NCBI GenBank assembly: GCA_009829735.1
Contig: CM020620.1
Span: forward strand, 20,558,020 to 20,622,019
Direction: 5' to 3'
Source of the DNA: Pyropia yezoensis
Taxonomy: Eukaryota; Rhodophyta; Bangiophyceae; Bangiales; Bangiaceae
DNA: 64,000 bases
The notes under the pieces are model-generated. The model ran no database searches. It was not told the DNA's origin and worked only from the letters and a program-made list of their open reading frames with translations. Positions 9,601 through 17,948 of this stretch are shown one piece after another (position 1 is the stretch's first letter; the number at the start of each line of letters is the position of its first letter). A program made the position numbers and the translations under genes.

Positions 9601-10823
9601 AACGAGGGCCCTTGAATGAGGTCCTCCCCTATACGGTTGTTGGCGTATAGGGGGTGCACCGGGCTTCAACTCGATCCGGTGTTGGGTAGCTCTCATGAGT
9701 CCCAATTGACCATCCCACAACTTGTGATATTGGTCCAAGAGGCGTTCAACTTGAACCCTCAACCTGGGGGGAACACCCTCCATGTTCACATGGGGCCGAG
9801 GAGAGGCGGCCGACTTGGCTTGATGCTTCTCCTTTCCGGACTTCGGGTCGCTACTTGCGCCCGCGTTGAGGGTGACCGCTACTACCGGTCCCTCGTGTTG
9901 GTCGATATAGCCGAACTTGGCTCCCGACTTGAAGTACTGGGGCGACGAGCTCAGGTTCATCACCTGTATCCTCCACGGGACTCCGGCTTTGGATTCGATC
10001 GTGCCAAGGGCAACATGCACTTGGTGCTTGCGAGCAAGACGGGGGTAAGGGTGCACCAACCCGTTCCCCGTATAATCAGTTACAACGTCAACGTGCGCCA
10101 CCGAGTTGGGGGGCAACGTGACTTTACGGGCTAAACGCAGGGTAGCAGTAAACCCTTCCCTCACAGAGCAAACAGGCTTCGACTGTGAGACTGTCACAGG
10201 AGCCACAGACTTTCCCTTACCAAGGATGGGGATAGTCTCCCCATTCATCAACTTGACCCAGTACTCAGGGCCACAAATCAAAGGCACTTGTGTAACAACA
10301 TAAGGGGTACCCAGAAGCAGGGGTACCGATATATTCTCAACTACACCATAGGTCACGTCGACCTCATGGGTCCCCAACCTAGTTGGTAGGGTCACGGCAC
10401 CAACGATGGGAAGTACCCCAGCATTGATGTCAATCATATGGTCAGCTTTGGACCTCCAGCGTTGGAGCTTCACCTCCTTTGGTAATAGCGACTTGCGTAT
10501 CAAGGAGGCTCCTGACCCGGTATCAAGTACGATACGGGCACAACAGGCGCGGCCGGGGGCAAGTTGCACCCGTCCAGCCACCTGGAAGTTCTCACCCGTC
10601 AGCACCGCGATGACCCGACGTGGGTTTACGTTCTTGGGGAGTCCTACCGGAGGTGGGCGGACTCCCTTGGGTCGCCGCAGTATCCGGCACGGTTGGTCCG
10701 TCCTCTTGGCCCACTTGGCCGAGGCTGCCGTTGTGAGCTTCGGACGACCAGCCCCAACGGTCATTCGTTTCCCGCCGACTTGGCGTCCGAATCTGAGGGC
10801 GGGGAGGAAGACGACGAGTCCGA
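6500..10823 (-). repeat. right arm of the family A inverted repeat
   Basis: Reverse complement of 1-4320, near-identical over pol and more diverged over the 3' flank (6500-6780). It continues past 10823 into gag, beyond what the left side of the window shows, so the true arm may be longer. Confidence 0.9.
6781..10764 (-). CDS. pol: Ty3/gypsy Pol polyprotein, family A copy A-
   Basis: Same 1327-residue polyprotein as A+: retropepsin, reverse transcriptase, RNase H, zinc-binding integrase, GPY motif and chromodomain-like tail. Differences from A+ include Gly to Ala near residue 115, Pro to Arg in the IVREDRH segment, and Phe to Leu in the conserved reverse transcriptase motif (LPLGLCNAPATFQ, where A+ and most Ty3/gypsy enzymes have LPFGL). 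That last change may weaken the enzyme. The integrase Asp-to-Glu change (LSENGPQF) is shared with A+, so it predates the duplication. Frame intact. Start chosen at the ATG overlapping the gag TGA (10763-10761). Confidence 0.95.
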   Translation of the reverse strand: MTVGAGRPKLTTAASAKWAKRTDQPCRILRRPKGVRPPPVGLPKNVNPRRVIAVLTGENFQVAGRVQLAPGRACCARIVLDTGSGASLIRKSLLPKEVKLQRWRSKADHMIDINAGVLPIVGAVTLPTRLGTHEVDVTYGVVENISVPLLLGTPYVVTQVPLICGPEYWVKLMNGETIPILGKGKSVAPVTVSQSKPVCSVREGFTATLRLARKVTLPPNSVAHVDVVTDYTGNGLVHPYPRLARKHQVHVALGTIESKAGVPWRIQVMNLSSSPQYFKSGAKFGYIDQHEGPVVAVTLNAGASSDPKSGKEKHQAKSAASPRPHVNMEGVPPRLRVQVERLLDQYHKLWDGQLGLMRATQHRIELKPGAPPIRQQPYRGGPHSRALVKEQVARMEALDVIEASNAEWASPVVIVPKVDGTFRFCIDYRKLTESTVKDSYPLPRMDDCLDSLGEANVFSTLDWNAGYWQIPIVREDRHKTTFTCHCGTYQCKRLPLGLCNAPATFQRAMDMILAGVRWQICLVYLDDIIVFSRSPEEHIGHLGQVFKLLADAGVSLKASKCHLFTQEVEYLGHVVRPGRLSVNEKNLRAIRKAQYPRTQTQMRSFLGMCNVYRRFTKGFAKVAKPLSEFVSSTLLKNLPPPSRVEQESFETLRDLLLKPPILAIPKLGGPYILDVHATYDQLGCVLLQQQPDKEYLPVGYFSKGLNSAEKNYGVTELEGLAVVWAVTSLRHYLEGEKFLIRCDHRALQFIFKTDCTNTRLNRWRVRLAPFKFDIEYRPGRQHALADGLSRVPPEGLDTNSVDEDIPIVGVVTRSGQALSREAPGNKKYLPLSLDEVVKAQAEDPFCKSQRDTLDTVVETRFFLGDDGLLMRRGVFQGAEQLVVPASLKDSILEREHNAPTGGHLGSSKLYQTLRTRYYWPSMVVDIYSWVAACTSCAQNRLMERRPSTAMLLFPAKEPFAALAMDILGPLPVTEEGNEYLLVICDRFTKLTRAIPLAEITAMSVVSAFLDHWVAAYGIPDSTLSENGPQFASVLFQGVLDMLGVKANYATPYHPQTNGQVERFNKTIVRQLRHYMSEHVKTWDQYISILTTAYNSQVHSSTGEVPLAFVTPRRVRSIAVRWPLPNREDGGRTPTPTESKAEFAARLENLIPKVRAEMDKAQKRYKRTFDKKVRNAKHVPEQGDWVLVHSHTPTGGKLVFQTKGPYQVLRTDGRRFTIESDDGVRTVNGQDVVKVAPPPAGDPAWARALEAWRLPSLPAAKQGPQEYVFDKFIDHGWDEDTERLMLRVRWFGYKAKDDTWEFVKDLPAEKVRAYCARNDIDPNSPSST

Positions 10824-11208
10824 AGACGACGTGTCTGCCTCCTCCGCCGAGGGTGTGGCGACCGCGACGACCGGTCGAGACCCACCCTCGCGGCGTGAAC
10901 GTACTTCGTTCGTAGCCGACTTCTTACTCGCATTCCTAACAAGTTGTTGGATGCGTTTACTCAACTTGGGGCAATCATATGCCCAGTGTCCATCGGAGTT
11001 GCAGTTCCAACACCGATGGTCTGTTCCGGGAGGGGTCTTCCCAACTGGGGAAGACGAAGGGAAAGATACCCTGGGAAGTTCCCACGGCAGCTACCACCCT
11101 CTCCTTGCGGATTCGGCGTGCCTCTCTCAACTCTCTGGCCTGGCGCGCCTCCTCTCGTTCCTTGGCCAACTCGGCCTGACGCTCCTGGCGTTGGTCCTCC
11201 CGCAACTT
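10761..11208 (-). pseudogene. gag: family A gag, 3' part, interrupted by element B+
   Basis: Minus-strand gag remnant. The upstream part (about 11205-11080) encodes a charged helix (REDQRQERQAELAKE). A CCHC zinc knuckle, CWNCNSDGHWAYDC, lies near 11012-10965 in a different frame, so a frameshift occurs between about 11080 and 11015. The tail is Ser/Asp-rich and stops at TGA 10763-10761, overlapping pol ATG. The gene is cut at 11208/11209 by the 5' LTR of B+. The rest of the gag is not seen beyond B (27798 onward is unrelated). Confidence 0.75.
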
Positions 11209-11571
11209 TGTAGCAATATGGTTGTCCGTATTGTGACCCTAATACTAGGGGGGCTACTTCTAATCCTTAACTTTCAATTTGAGAGTCCGTACTGGTCACG
11301 GTACCTATAAGTTACGTATGACCAGAGGGACTTGCATCTTGGGGTGGAGGGTAGTTAGTAGTGTCTCCGAGGGTTTATAACGAGGGGGCCGGTGGCGAAT
11401 CCACCGCCGGCCAAGGTAGAACAACAAACCCCTCCCATTTGGGCTCCCATCTTGGTCCCGTGGCTTGCGCTCCAAGGACAGCAACCTTGGCCTCCCGGTG
11501 ACGTTGGTGCCGATCCCCCTTGGTGAGTGTTCCCTGAGAGTGGACGTGCGACGGATTCCTATTGTGCTACA
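11209..11571 (+). repeat. family B 5' LTR (B+)
   Basis: A 363-bp LTR opening TGTAGCAATATGG and closing GTGCTACA, i.e. TG...CA ends. The same sequence is found reversed at 27797-27436 (362 bp) and, truncated by the gap, at 17363-17144. It is followed after one base by a TGG that starts the primer site. Its left end lies directly in family A gag (preceding bases CAACTT). Confidence 0.9.
11374..11380 (+). promoter_or_regulatory. TATA-like box in family B LTR
   Basis: TTTATAA lies mid-LTR, followed by a GC-rich stem-loop (GGCCGGTGG with CCACCGCCGGCC) at about 11388-11413. This is where the U3/R boundary promoter of an LTR would be expected. Position and sequence only. Confidence 0.45.
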
Positions 11572-11572
11572 T

Positions 11573-11589
11573 TGGTGGAGCAGCAGGGG
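11573..11589 (+). promoter_or_regulatory. putative primer binding site, family B
   Basis: TGGTGGAGCAGCAGGGG starts one base after the LTR end, as expected for a site pairing with the CCA 3' end of a tRNA. I could not match it to a particular tRNA. The same site is at 27434-27418 in B-. Confidence 0.6.
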
Positions 11590-11795
11590 ACGGGTTTCCG
11601 TCACCCTTGTGGTGACGCCGTCTTCGGCCCTGGCACACGGATAGGGATCCGGTCCTTTTCTTGTACTCGTGGTGTTGCGACCTGATCGATTGTGTTGAGC
11701 TTTTACCTGTGACTGTGATCTACTGTACTCTCCCCAATCTACCCCCTCGCTCTCTTGTTCGTGGTGATTGATACGTCGGTTGACTGATTGTGACC
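11590..11795 (+). other. 5' leader of element B+
   Basis: Untranslated leader between primer site and gag ATG, repeated in B- at 27417-27211. No gene seen. Confidence 0.6.
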
Positions 11796-13979
11796 ATGTC
11801 TACCCAAGAGACGGGGAACGTTCAAGATGACGGATCGGCGTCGACGCCGACCCCGGAGGTGACTGCGGGAACCGGGATCGGGAACCCGATCGATAACATT
11901 GAGACGCCAATGCTTTCCGGTGCCGGATCGACGTTTGGCACGGCTCGGACGGCAGGAGGCGGGGGCCCGCCTCAACTGTCGTCGACCGACCTCACTCCGC
12001 CGCCTCCTTCACCAGGGGATTCCCTGATGGCATCATTGGCCCGCATCGAGGCCCGGTTTTCCGGGCTCGACGCCCGTCAAGATCGGACGGAGGACGCAAT
12101 GGCAGTGTTGATGTCAACACGGCACACGACGGGACCCCGTCGTGTTCCTCCCACACCGGTACGGTTCGAACCGGCCGGACTACTTTCGGAGTCCACCAGG
12201 GTCAACCCCGGTGTTGCTACTCCTGGACAACCCCCGGACACAAGGGGATATGGGTCCGACTCGTCGGCAGAGTTGGAACGGAGTCACACGGAGCGATACG
12301 CTCGGAGCACCCGAAGCGGACTCCGCGGACACGACCCGGCGGATACGTACGCCGGGGAAGAGTCGGTTATTGGGGGAGGGGGAACCCTCTCGCAGTACCC
12401 CCACGACGAAGGAGGCCCGGCAACTCGGGTTCCCGAGGTGCCGACGCCTGAAGTACCATCTTCAGTGGTGGAAGCTATGACCGCGCAGGTAACTGCGAGC
12501 CTACTGAAGCGGATGGAGTCCGATGAGTTCGCTCATCAACTGGCTAAGCGACTGGATATCCAGGACGCTGACACGGAGATCGTCAACGAGGTCTTCCGGT
12601 CGGTTCTTACTCCGGAACGTTATCGTTTGGAGGACCGCTCTACCACCGTATCGGAATCGATGCGTAATACGTCGCATCGGGCGATCCGCTCTATGCAGAC
12701 CCTTATGAAGGGAGTCCCCATGTTCGGGGGGCCGAACGGACGCCCGTTGGCAGTCATCGGCTTCTTGACTAGCTTCAAGGCAGCCGCAGACAAGGCGCTC
12801 GTTAACGAGGGGCTGGCCCTGGAGATCCTCCCGTTCTTTGTTGATGAACGGGTGCGAGGCATTCTTCGCCAGGCATCCCCGATGCCGGGAATGAGGGTCG
12901 CGGCCACCCCCATGGATTACCGTGGGATATTGAAGGAGCTGCTGAGCAGCTACCTCAGTGAGGACAAGTGCGAGGACCACTATCGGGCCCTTCGCACTGC
13001 CACCGCCCAGTCCTGGGAGGATGAGGAGATGTTTGGACGCCGGATCCAAGAGCTCGACTACGAGCTGGGGAAGCTCCTCGGAGAAGGGGAGCTACGGGCC
13101 ATCCTGTTCGCAGGAGTACCCAACTACGTGCGGATATCCGCACGGGGCGCCAACACGGCACGGACGAACTTCAGTCGACTGATGCATATGTGCAAGTCCC
13201 TAGGGGACGCCTACCGGGTTCTACACCCGGAGTGTGCCTTGGCCCCGAAGCCCAAGGGTGAGGGAGGAAAGCCCAGTCTTACCCCGGTACCGAGGCAAGA
13301 GAAGGTGGAACGTAAGGCCGCACCAGTACTGGTTGCGACCGAACATACCCCGATTGGTGAGGGTGACCCTCGAGTCGACCAACAGGGCCACCTGTTGCTA
13401 CCGGCGACGCCGGTAGTTGATGAACATGGTACGGTAGCGTACATCGCCCCGGCTGGAACCCAGTTCCAGGTCAACGAAGGAACGGGACGGCGCGTCCCGT
13501 ATGTGCGGACTACGGGGTACTCCCCGGTGACGGGTAACCCTCACCAACCCTTGCCAACATGGGCGGTGCGCACGGAGGCACCCCCGCAGATTGCGGGCCG
13601 ACCCAACCGGTTGGGGGAGTCCATGTTCCGGTTGACCCAAGGACCCAAGGCCTACCAGGGAGCAGGCACTCGGGCGCCCGAGGGAGGCAACCGTAGCTAC
13701 GGGGCTACCCCGATGCGACCTCAAGGGGGGACCGGCACGTCCGGGTGTATGTTGTGTGGGGATCCCCAGCACTGGGTGTCTTCCTGCCCACTCATCCCCG
13801 AGGAGTCTCGGCGGGCAGCGGCGCAACGCAAGGCATCCACCGGGGGGTATCCCGCCCGAGCACCCGGACCCGCACCGGATAGGCAGCCAGCTCCAGGTGG
13901 AGTATTGGCCGTCGAGGGGGCACCTCCTCAGCCGGATGTCCCGGCGGACAGCACCCTACCAAGGGCGGGAAACGAGTAA
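11796..13979 (+). CDS. gag: family B Gag (B+)
   Basis: About 727 residues, intact. Gag would package the element RNA. The N-terminal third is Thr/Gly/Pro-rich and disordered. The middle (about residues 220-480) is helical and capsid-like, with QKVERKA-type charged linkers after it. One CCHC zinc knuckle, CMLCGDPQHWVSSC, lies near residue 650. The first ATG of the frame is at 11796. TAA at 13977-13979 comes 8 bases before pol ATG (13988), which is in the -1 frame. The B- copy is nearly identical but has a nonsense codon. Confidence 0.88.
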   Translation: MSTQETGNVQDDGSASTPTPEVTAGTGIGNPIDNIETPMLSGAGSTFGTARTAGGGGPPQLSSTDLTPPPPSPGDSLMASLARIEARFSGLDARQDRTEDAMAVLMSTRHTTGPRRVPPTPVRFEPAGLLSESTRVNPGVATPGQPPDTRGYGSDSSAELERSHTERYARSTRSGLRGHDPADTYAGEESVIGGGGTLSQYPHDEGGPATRVPEVPTPEVPSSVVEAMTAQVTASLLKRMESDEFAHQLAKRLDIQDADTEIVNEVFRSVLTPERYRLEDRSTTVSESMRNTSHRAIRSMQTLMKGVPMFGGPNGRPLAVIGFLTSFKAAADKALVNEGLALEILPFFVDERVRGILRQASPMPGMRVAATPMDYRGILKELLSSYLSEDKCEDHYRALRTATAQSWEDEEMFGRRIQELDYELGKLLGEGELRAILFAGVPNYVRISARGANTARTNFSRLMHMCKSLGDAYRVLHPECALAPKPKGEGGKPSLTPVPRQEKVERKAAPVLVATEHTPIGEGDPRVDQQGHLLLPATPVVDEHGTVAYIAPAGTQFQVNEGTGRRVPYVRTTGYSPVTGNPHQPLPTWAVRTEAPPQIAGRPNRLGESMFRLTQGPKAYQGAGTRAPEGGNRSYGATPMRPQGGTGTSGCMLCGDPQHWVSSCPLIPEESRRAAAQRKASTGGYPARAPGPAPDRQPAPGGVLAVEGAPPQPDVPADSTLPRAGNE

Positions 13980-13987
13980 GAGGAAGA

Positions 13988-16643
13988 ATGACCGGGGGGC
14001 GCTGGGGTCACCCAAGCAAGCCACCCCGGAGTACCGCGGGGAAAGCCCCACGGAGAGCGCGGTTGAGCCGACGCCGCATCAACCCCCGGGTACACCTTCC
14101 GGCCCCGACGACACGGCGTCAGGGGATTGATGACCAACCTCCAAGGTTGGGAGGAGAGGACGGGAAGCCCCGTCACGTTGAACCAGACAAGGGCCCTGTT
14201 CAGGATGCCCGAGCTACACCGGATATCGGTGTAGGACATGTGTTGTTTACCTTGGAGAACTTCAAGGTATCAGCCACACTGGGGGTTGACCCCCAGTCGA
14301 CACGATCGTACTACCCTGTACTGGGACACAGGGGCTGGACCCAACCTTATCCGGAAGGATACCCTCCCGGACAAGTGGCTTCCACGAGTCAGAGTGACTC
14401 GGGGACCCACCATCAAGGACGCGAATGGTCGACTCATTCGTACGACCGCAGCGATGTCGCTGCAGGTTACCATCGGGGATCTCACCACGGAAGTTGACTT
14501 CCTGGTATGTGAAACGCTATCGGTGCCCTGCATACTGGGGTGCACCTTCATCAACGTTCACGTTGATGCAATCCGGCCAGGCCGGAGGACCGTCGAGCTT
14601 CAAGAAGCCGACGGGACGAAGCGAGGACACACGGCTATCGTCAGGGACCTGACGCTACAAGGAAGCCACGTTAACGTGGCTGAGGTGTACGCAAGCGTCG
14701 AGCCGAAGACACTTCGGTTGGCCAAGCGAACTCGCTTTGAGCCGTTGTCAGAGACAGTCCTCCCGGTTACCTGCGACCTCGCAGGCATCTGCAGAGTCCA
14801 GTCCAACCTACGGACGTACAAGCGCCATGGATTGACCATGGCCAACGGTCTCATAGACCTCCCAGCAGGAGGGTCGCCCCTCCTAGTGATGGCGAACTAT
14901 CGCCGTAAGGCAGTCACCCTCCCGAAGGGAACTATCCTCGGGATTGCCGAACTCTACGAAGGAGATATCCTTACCCCTGATAACGAAGGTCAAGTGGAAC
15001 CACTTGAAGTACTGGCGGTCGCCGAGACCACCGAGCGACAGCAACCCGATGACGGGAAGCCTAACCCATCGGCGGCTCCGGCGGACCTGCCGCCAAAGGA
15101 CCAAGAGGCCTTGAAGGCACTGGCCGAGGCTGACCTCGACCACCTTCCCCCTTCGGTAGCCGAAGGGGTACGACGGATGCTAAGAAAGCATGACGTTATG
15201 TGGACAGGCGGGGCCTTGGGGACCATTGGGGCAACCCAACATCGTATAGACCTGGTACCAGGCGCACGACCCGCCCGCTCACAACCGCACCGAGCGGGAC
15301 CTATGCAACGAGAGATCGTTGATGGAGAAGTGAAGAGGATGAGTGAAGCTAAGGTGATCCGACCTTCGATGTCGGAATGGGGTGCCCCAGTCGTTATTGT
15401 GCCGAAGAAGGATCAAACCCCTCGGTTTTGCATCGATTATCGACGCCTCAACTTGGTTACCAAGAAGGACTCATACCCTTTACCAAGGATGGATGAATGC
15501 ATCGACTCCCTGGGGGAGGCTACGGTGTTTACCACCATCGACTGCAATGCCGGATACTGGCAGATCCCGGTGGCGGACGAGGATATCCCCAAGACGGCAT
15601 TCGTCTGTCACAGTGGAGTGTACGAGTTCCTAAGGGTGCCCTTCGGATTGTCCAACGCCCCCGCTACATTCCAGCGGGCTATCGACATCATACTGTCGGG
15701 GGTGAAGTGGCGTAACTGCCTAGTGTACCTCGATGACGTCATCGTCTTCTCGCGTAACATGGGATGACCATGTACAACATGTTGACGAGGTACTCACCCT
15801 CTTGAGGAACGCCGGGGTAACCCTGCGTCTGAAGAAGTGCGCCTTCTTCCAACAGACGGTCGAATATCTGGGGCCACCAGATAACCCCTGGTAAACTAGG
15901 GGTACTCGGAAGCCAATACCCGGGCACTCCGGGATGCCCGGTTCCTAACACCCAGACACAGCTCAAGAGCTTCCTGGGAATGTGCAATGTATACCGACGT
16001 TTCGTCAAGGACTTCGCTCGGATAGCTAAACCGTTAACGGTTCTTACGAGCAGTACCTTACCCAAGGTACTCCAACCCCCTTCGCCTAGCGAAGAGGAGG
16101 CATTCGAGTCGCTGAAGCGAGCCCTACTAGCCCACCCCGTCCTTGCGTTACCGCATAGACGGGGTACCTTCGTCATCGATGTCGATGCGTGTGATACACA
16201 AGTGGGATGCACCCTGTTACAGGGAGAGACGTTGATCGGTACCGATAACGTTATCCCGGGACCTACGTCGGTAGGGTACTTCAGCCGGACACTCAACCCG
16301 GCTGAGCGGAACTATAGTGCCACCGAGCGTGAATGCCTCGGAGTTATATGGGCAGTGGCAACTGCTCCGTCCATACCTGGAGGGCTCCAGGTTCATCGTG
16401 AGGTCCGACCACGAACCCCTACGATGGCTCCTCAACCTTGGTGACAAGGATTCCGATAGCCATGGGAGGCTAGCCCGATGGAGGCTGAAGATGGCCGAGC
16501 ACGACTACCGCACGGTGTATAAGGCTGGGTCACCCACCACCTCGGAGACGCGTTGTCTCGACTCGACACCCCGAGCGGGGATACCCGCCCGGTGGACGAG
16601 GACATCCCGGTAGTACCGGTGTGCATGGTGGGTTAATGCTACC
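13988..16643 (+). pseudogene. pol: family B pol (B+), frameshifted and cut by the gap
   Basis: Corresponds to the first part of the intact B- Pol: N-terminal linker, retropepsin, reverse transcriptase (YLDDVIVFS near 15727) and RNase H, ending before the integrase. One-base differences from B- break it: an extra G at about 14325 (just at the protease active site), an extra G at about 15762 (GTAACATGGG against CATGG), and several more at about 15870, 15909, 15950, 16260, 16356 and 16630. Most are duplications of a base in a short run and cluster next to the gap, which looks like unpolished sequence rather than natural decay. Confidence 0.8.
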
Positions 16644-17143
16644 NNNNNNNNNNNNNNNNNNNNNNNNNNNNNNNNNNNNNNNNNNNNNNNNNNNNNNNNN
16701 NNNNNNNNNNNNNNNNNNNNNNNNNNNNNNNNNNNNNNNNNNNNNNNNNNNNNNNNNNNNNNNNNNNNNNNNNNNNNNNNNNNNNNNNNNNNNNNNNNNN
16801 NNNNNNNNNNNNNNNNNNNNNNNNNNNNNNNNNNNNNNNNNNNNNNNNNNNNNNNNNNNNNNNNNNNNNNNNNNNNNNNNNNNNNNNNNNNNNNNNNNNN
16901 NNNNNNNNNNNNNNNNNNNNNNNNNNNNNNNNNNNNNNNNNNNNNNNNNNNNNNNNNNNNNNNNNNNNNNNNNNNNNNNNNNNNNNNNNNNNNNNNNNNN
17001 NNNNNNNNNNNNNNNNNNNNNNNNNNNNNNNNNNNNNNNNNNNNNNNNNNNNNNNNNNNNNNNNNNNNNNNNNNNNNNNNNNNNNNNNNNNNNNNNNNNN
17101 NNNNNNNNNNNNNNNNNNNNNNNNNNNNNNNNNNNNNNNNNNN
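16644..17143. other. assembly gap, 500 N
   Basis: A run of exactly 500 N, a usual placeholder for a gap of unknown size. It hides the 3' part of B+ and the outer end of the B- 3' LTR. Confidence 0.99.
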
Positions 17144-17363
17144 TTTGTTGTTCTACCTTGGCCGGCGGTGGATTCGCCACCGGCCCCCTCGTTATAAACC
17201 CTCGGGAGACACTACTAACTACCCTCCACCCCAAGATGCAAGTCCCTCTGGTCATACGTAACTTATAGATACCGTGACCAGCTCGGACTCTCAAATTGAA
17301 GTTAAGGATTAGAAGTAGCCCCCCTGATATTAGGGTCACAATACGGACAACCATATTGCTACA
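17144..17363 (-). repeat. family B 3' LTR (B-), truncated by the gap
   Basis: Minus-strand LTR beginning TGTAGC at 17363, 220 bp visible. It matches the first part of the 27797 LTR. It carries one extra G near 17205 relative to the other copies, again close to the gap. Confidence 0.88.
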
Positions 17364-17378
17364 TATCCCCCCCTTAGA
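17364..17378 (-). promoter_or_regulatory. polypurine tract of B-
   Basis: On the minus strand AAGGGGGGGATA directly precedes the TGTAGC of the 3' LTR. This is the expected primer for plus-strand DNA synthesis and confirms that the LTR at 17363 is the 3' one of B-. Confidence 0.7.
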
Positions 17379-17948
17379 TTCGGCCCGTCCTCGGGTCGAG
17401 TTGCATTCGGGTTACCGAATGTAAGTGGGTCGCGTGACTGTTTACCCGTCGGGTGGGGCTTTGCGCCCCGTCGCGACAGACACCCCTTTTCGAGGTTGTC
17501 CGAGGGGGGTGCCCCACTTTGTGTGGTACACACACGATCCGTTTTCCGGACCGTTAATTTCCCGATGCGGGTTTTTGTTCACGGACCCCCCTTTCCGAGG
17601 GGTGGTGCAAGCGGATCCGCCACCAGGTGCCTGGTGGTAGGGGGTCCCTCTCGTGTGGACGATTGAGTGGGGGGCGAGGGCTGCCCGCGTTGCGTGGGGG
17701 CGGTTGGGGGTGACCCCCCTTGCTTACCCCATGTGTGGGGGTGGCCCCGTCCCGCCCAGGTGCCTGGGTGGGGCGCGTTCGTAGCCCCGTGCGGCGTGGG
17801 TCGACCCGCGTGTTTGCGGCGCTGCTCGTGGCCGTTTGTGGTCATAAGCGCGGGTGCCTGCGCTTCCCTGGCTCGTCCCGGTTATCCCACCGTACCGGGT
17901 CGTAGCCGTCGACGGCTTGTGGGCGCGGGGGACTCTGCACCCGTTATC
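17379..17948. other. region between 3' LTR and antisense gene of B-
   Basis: About 570 bases without a clear gene. Rich in short hairpins, for example CCACCAGG and CCTGGTGG at 17620-17637 and CCCAGG/CCTGGG near 17757. If the antisense gene is transcribed, its promoter would be expected here or in the LTR. Confidence 0.4.

Larger units (their letters stand above)
11209..16643 (+). mobile_element. Ty3/gypsy element family B, copy B+ (5' part)
   Basis: 5' LTR (11209-11571), primer site, gag and the first two thirds of pol, ending at the assembly gap. It lies inside the family A gag, which makes it a nested and therefore younger insertion. It is the inverted partner of B- (27797 downward). Sequence quality falls toward the gap: one-base insertions relative to B- accumulate from about 15760. 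Confidence 0.9.

Noticed and set aside
11204-11208. Target-site duplication for the family B insertion
   Set aside because: Bases before the B+ LTR (AACTT) do not recur after the B- LTR (GGGTG), and the B+ 3' end is hidden in the gap, so no duplication can be claimed.
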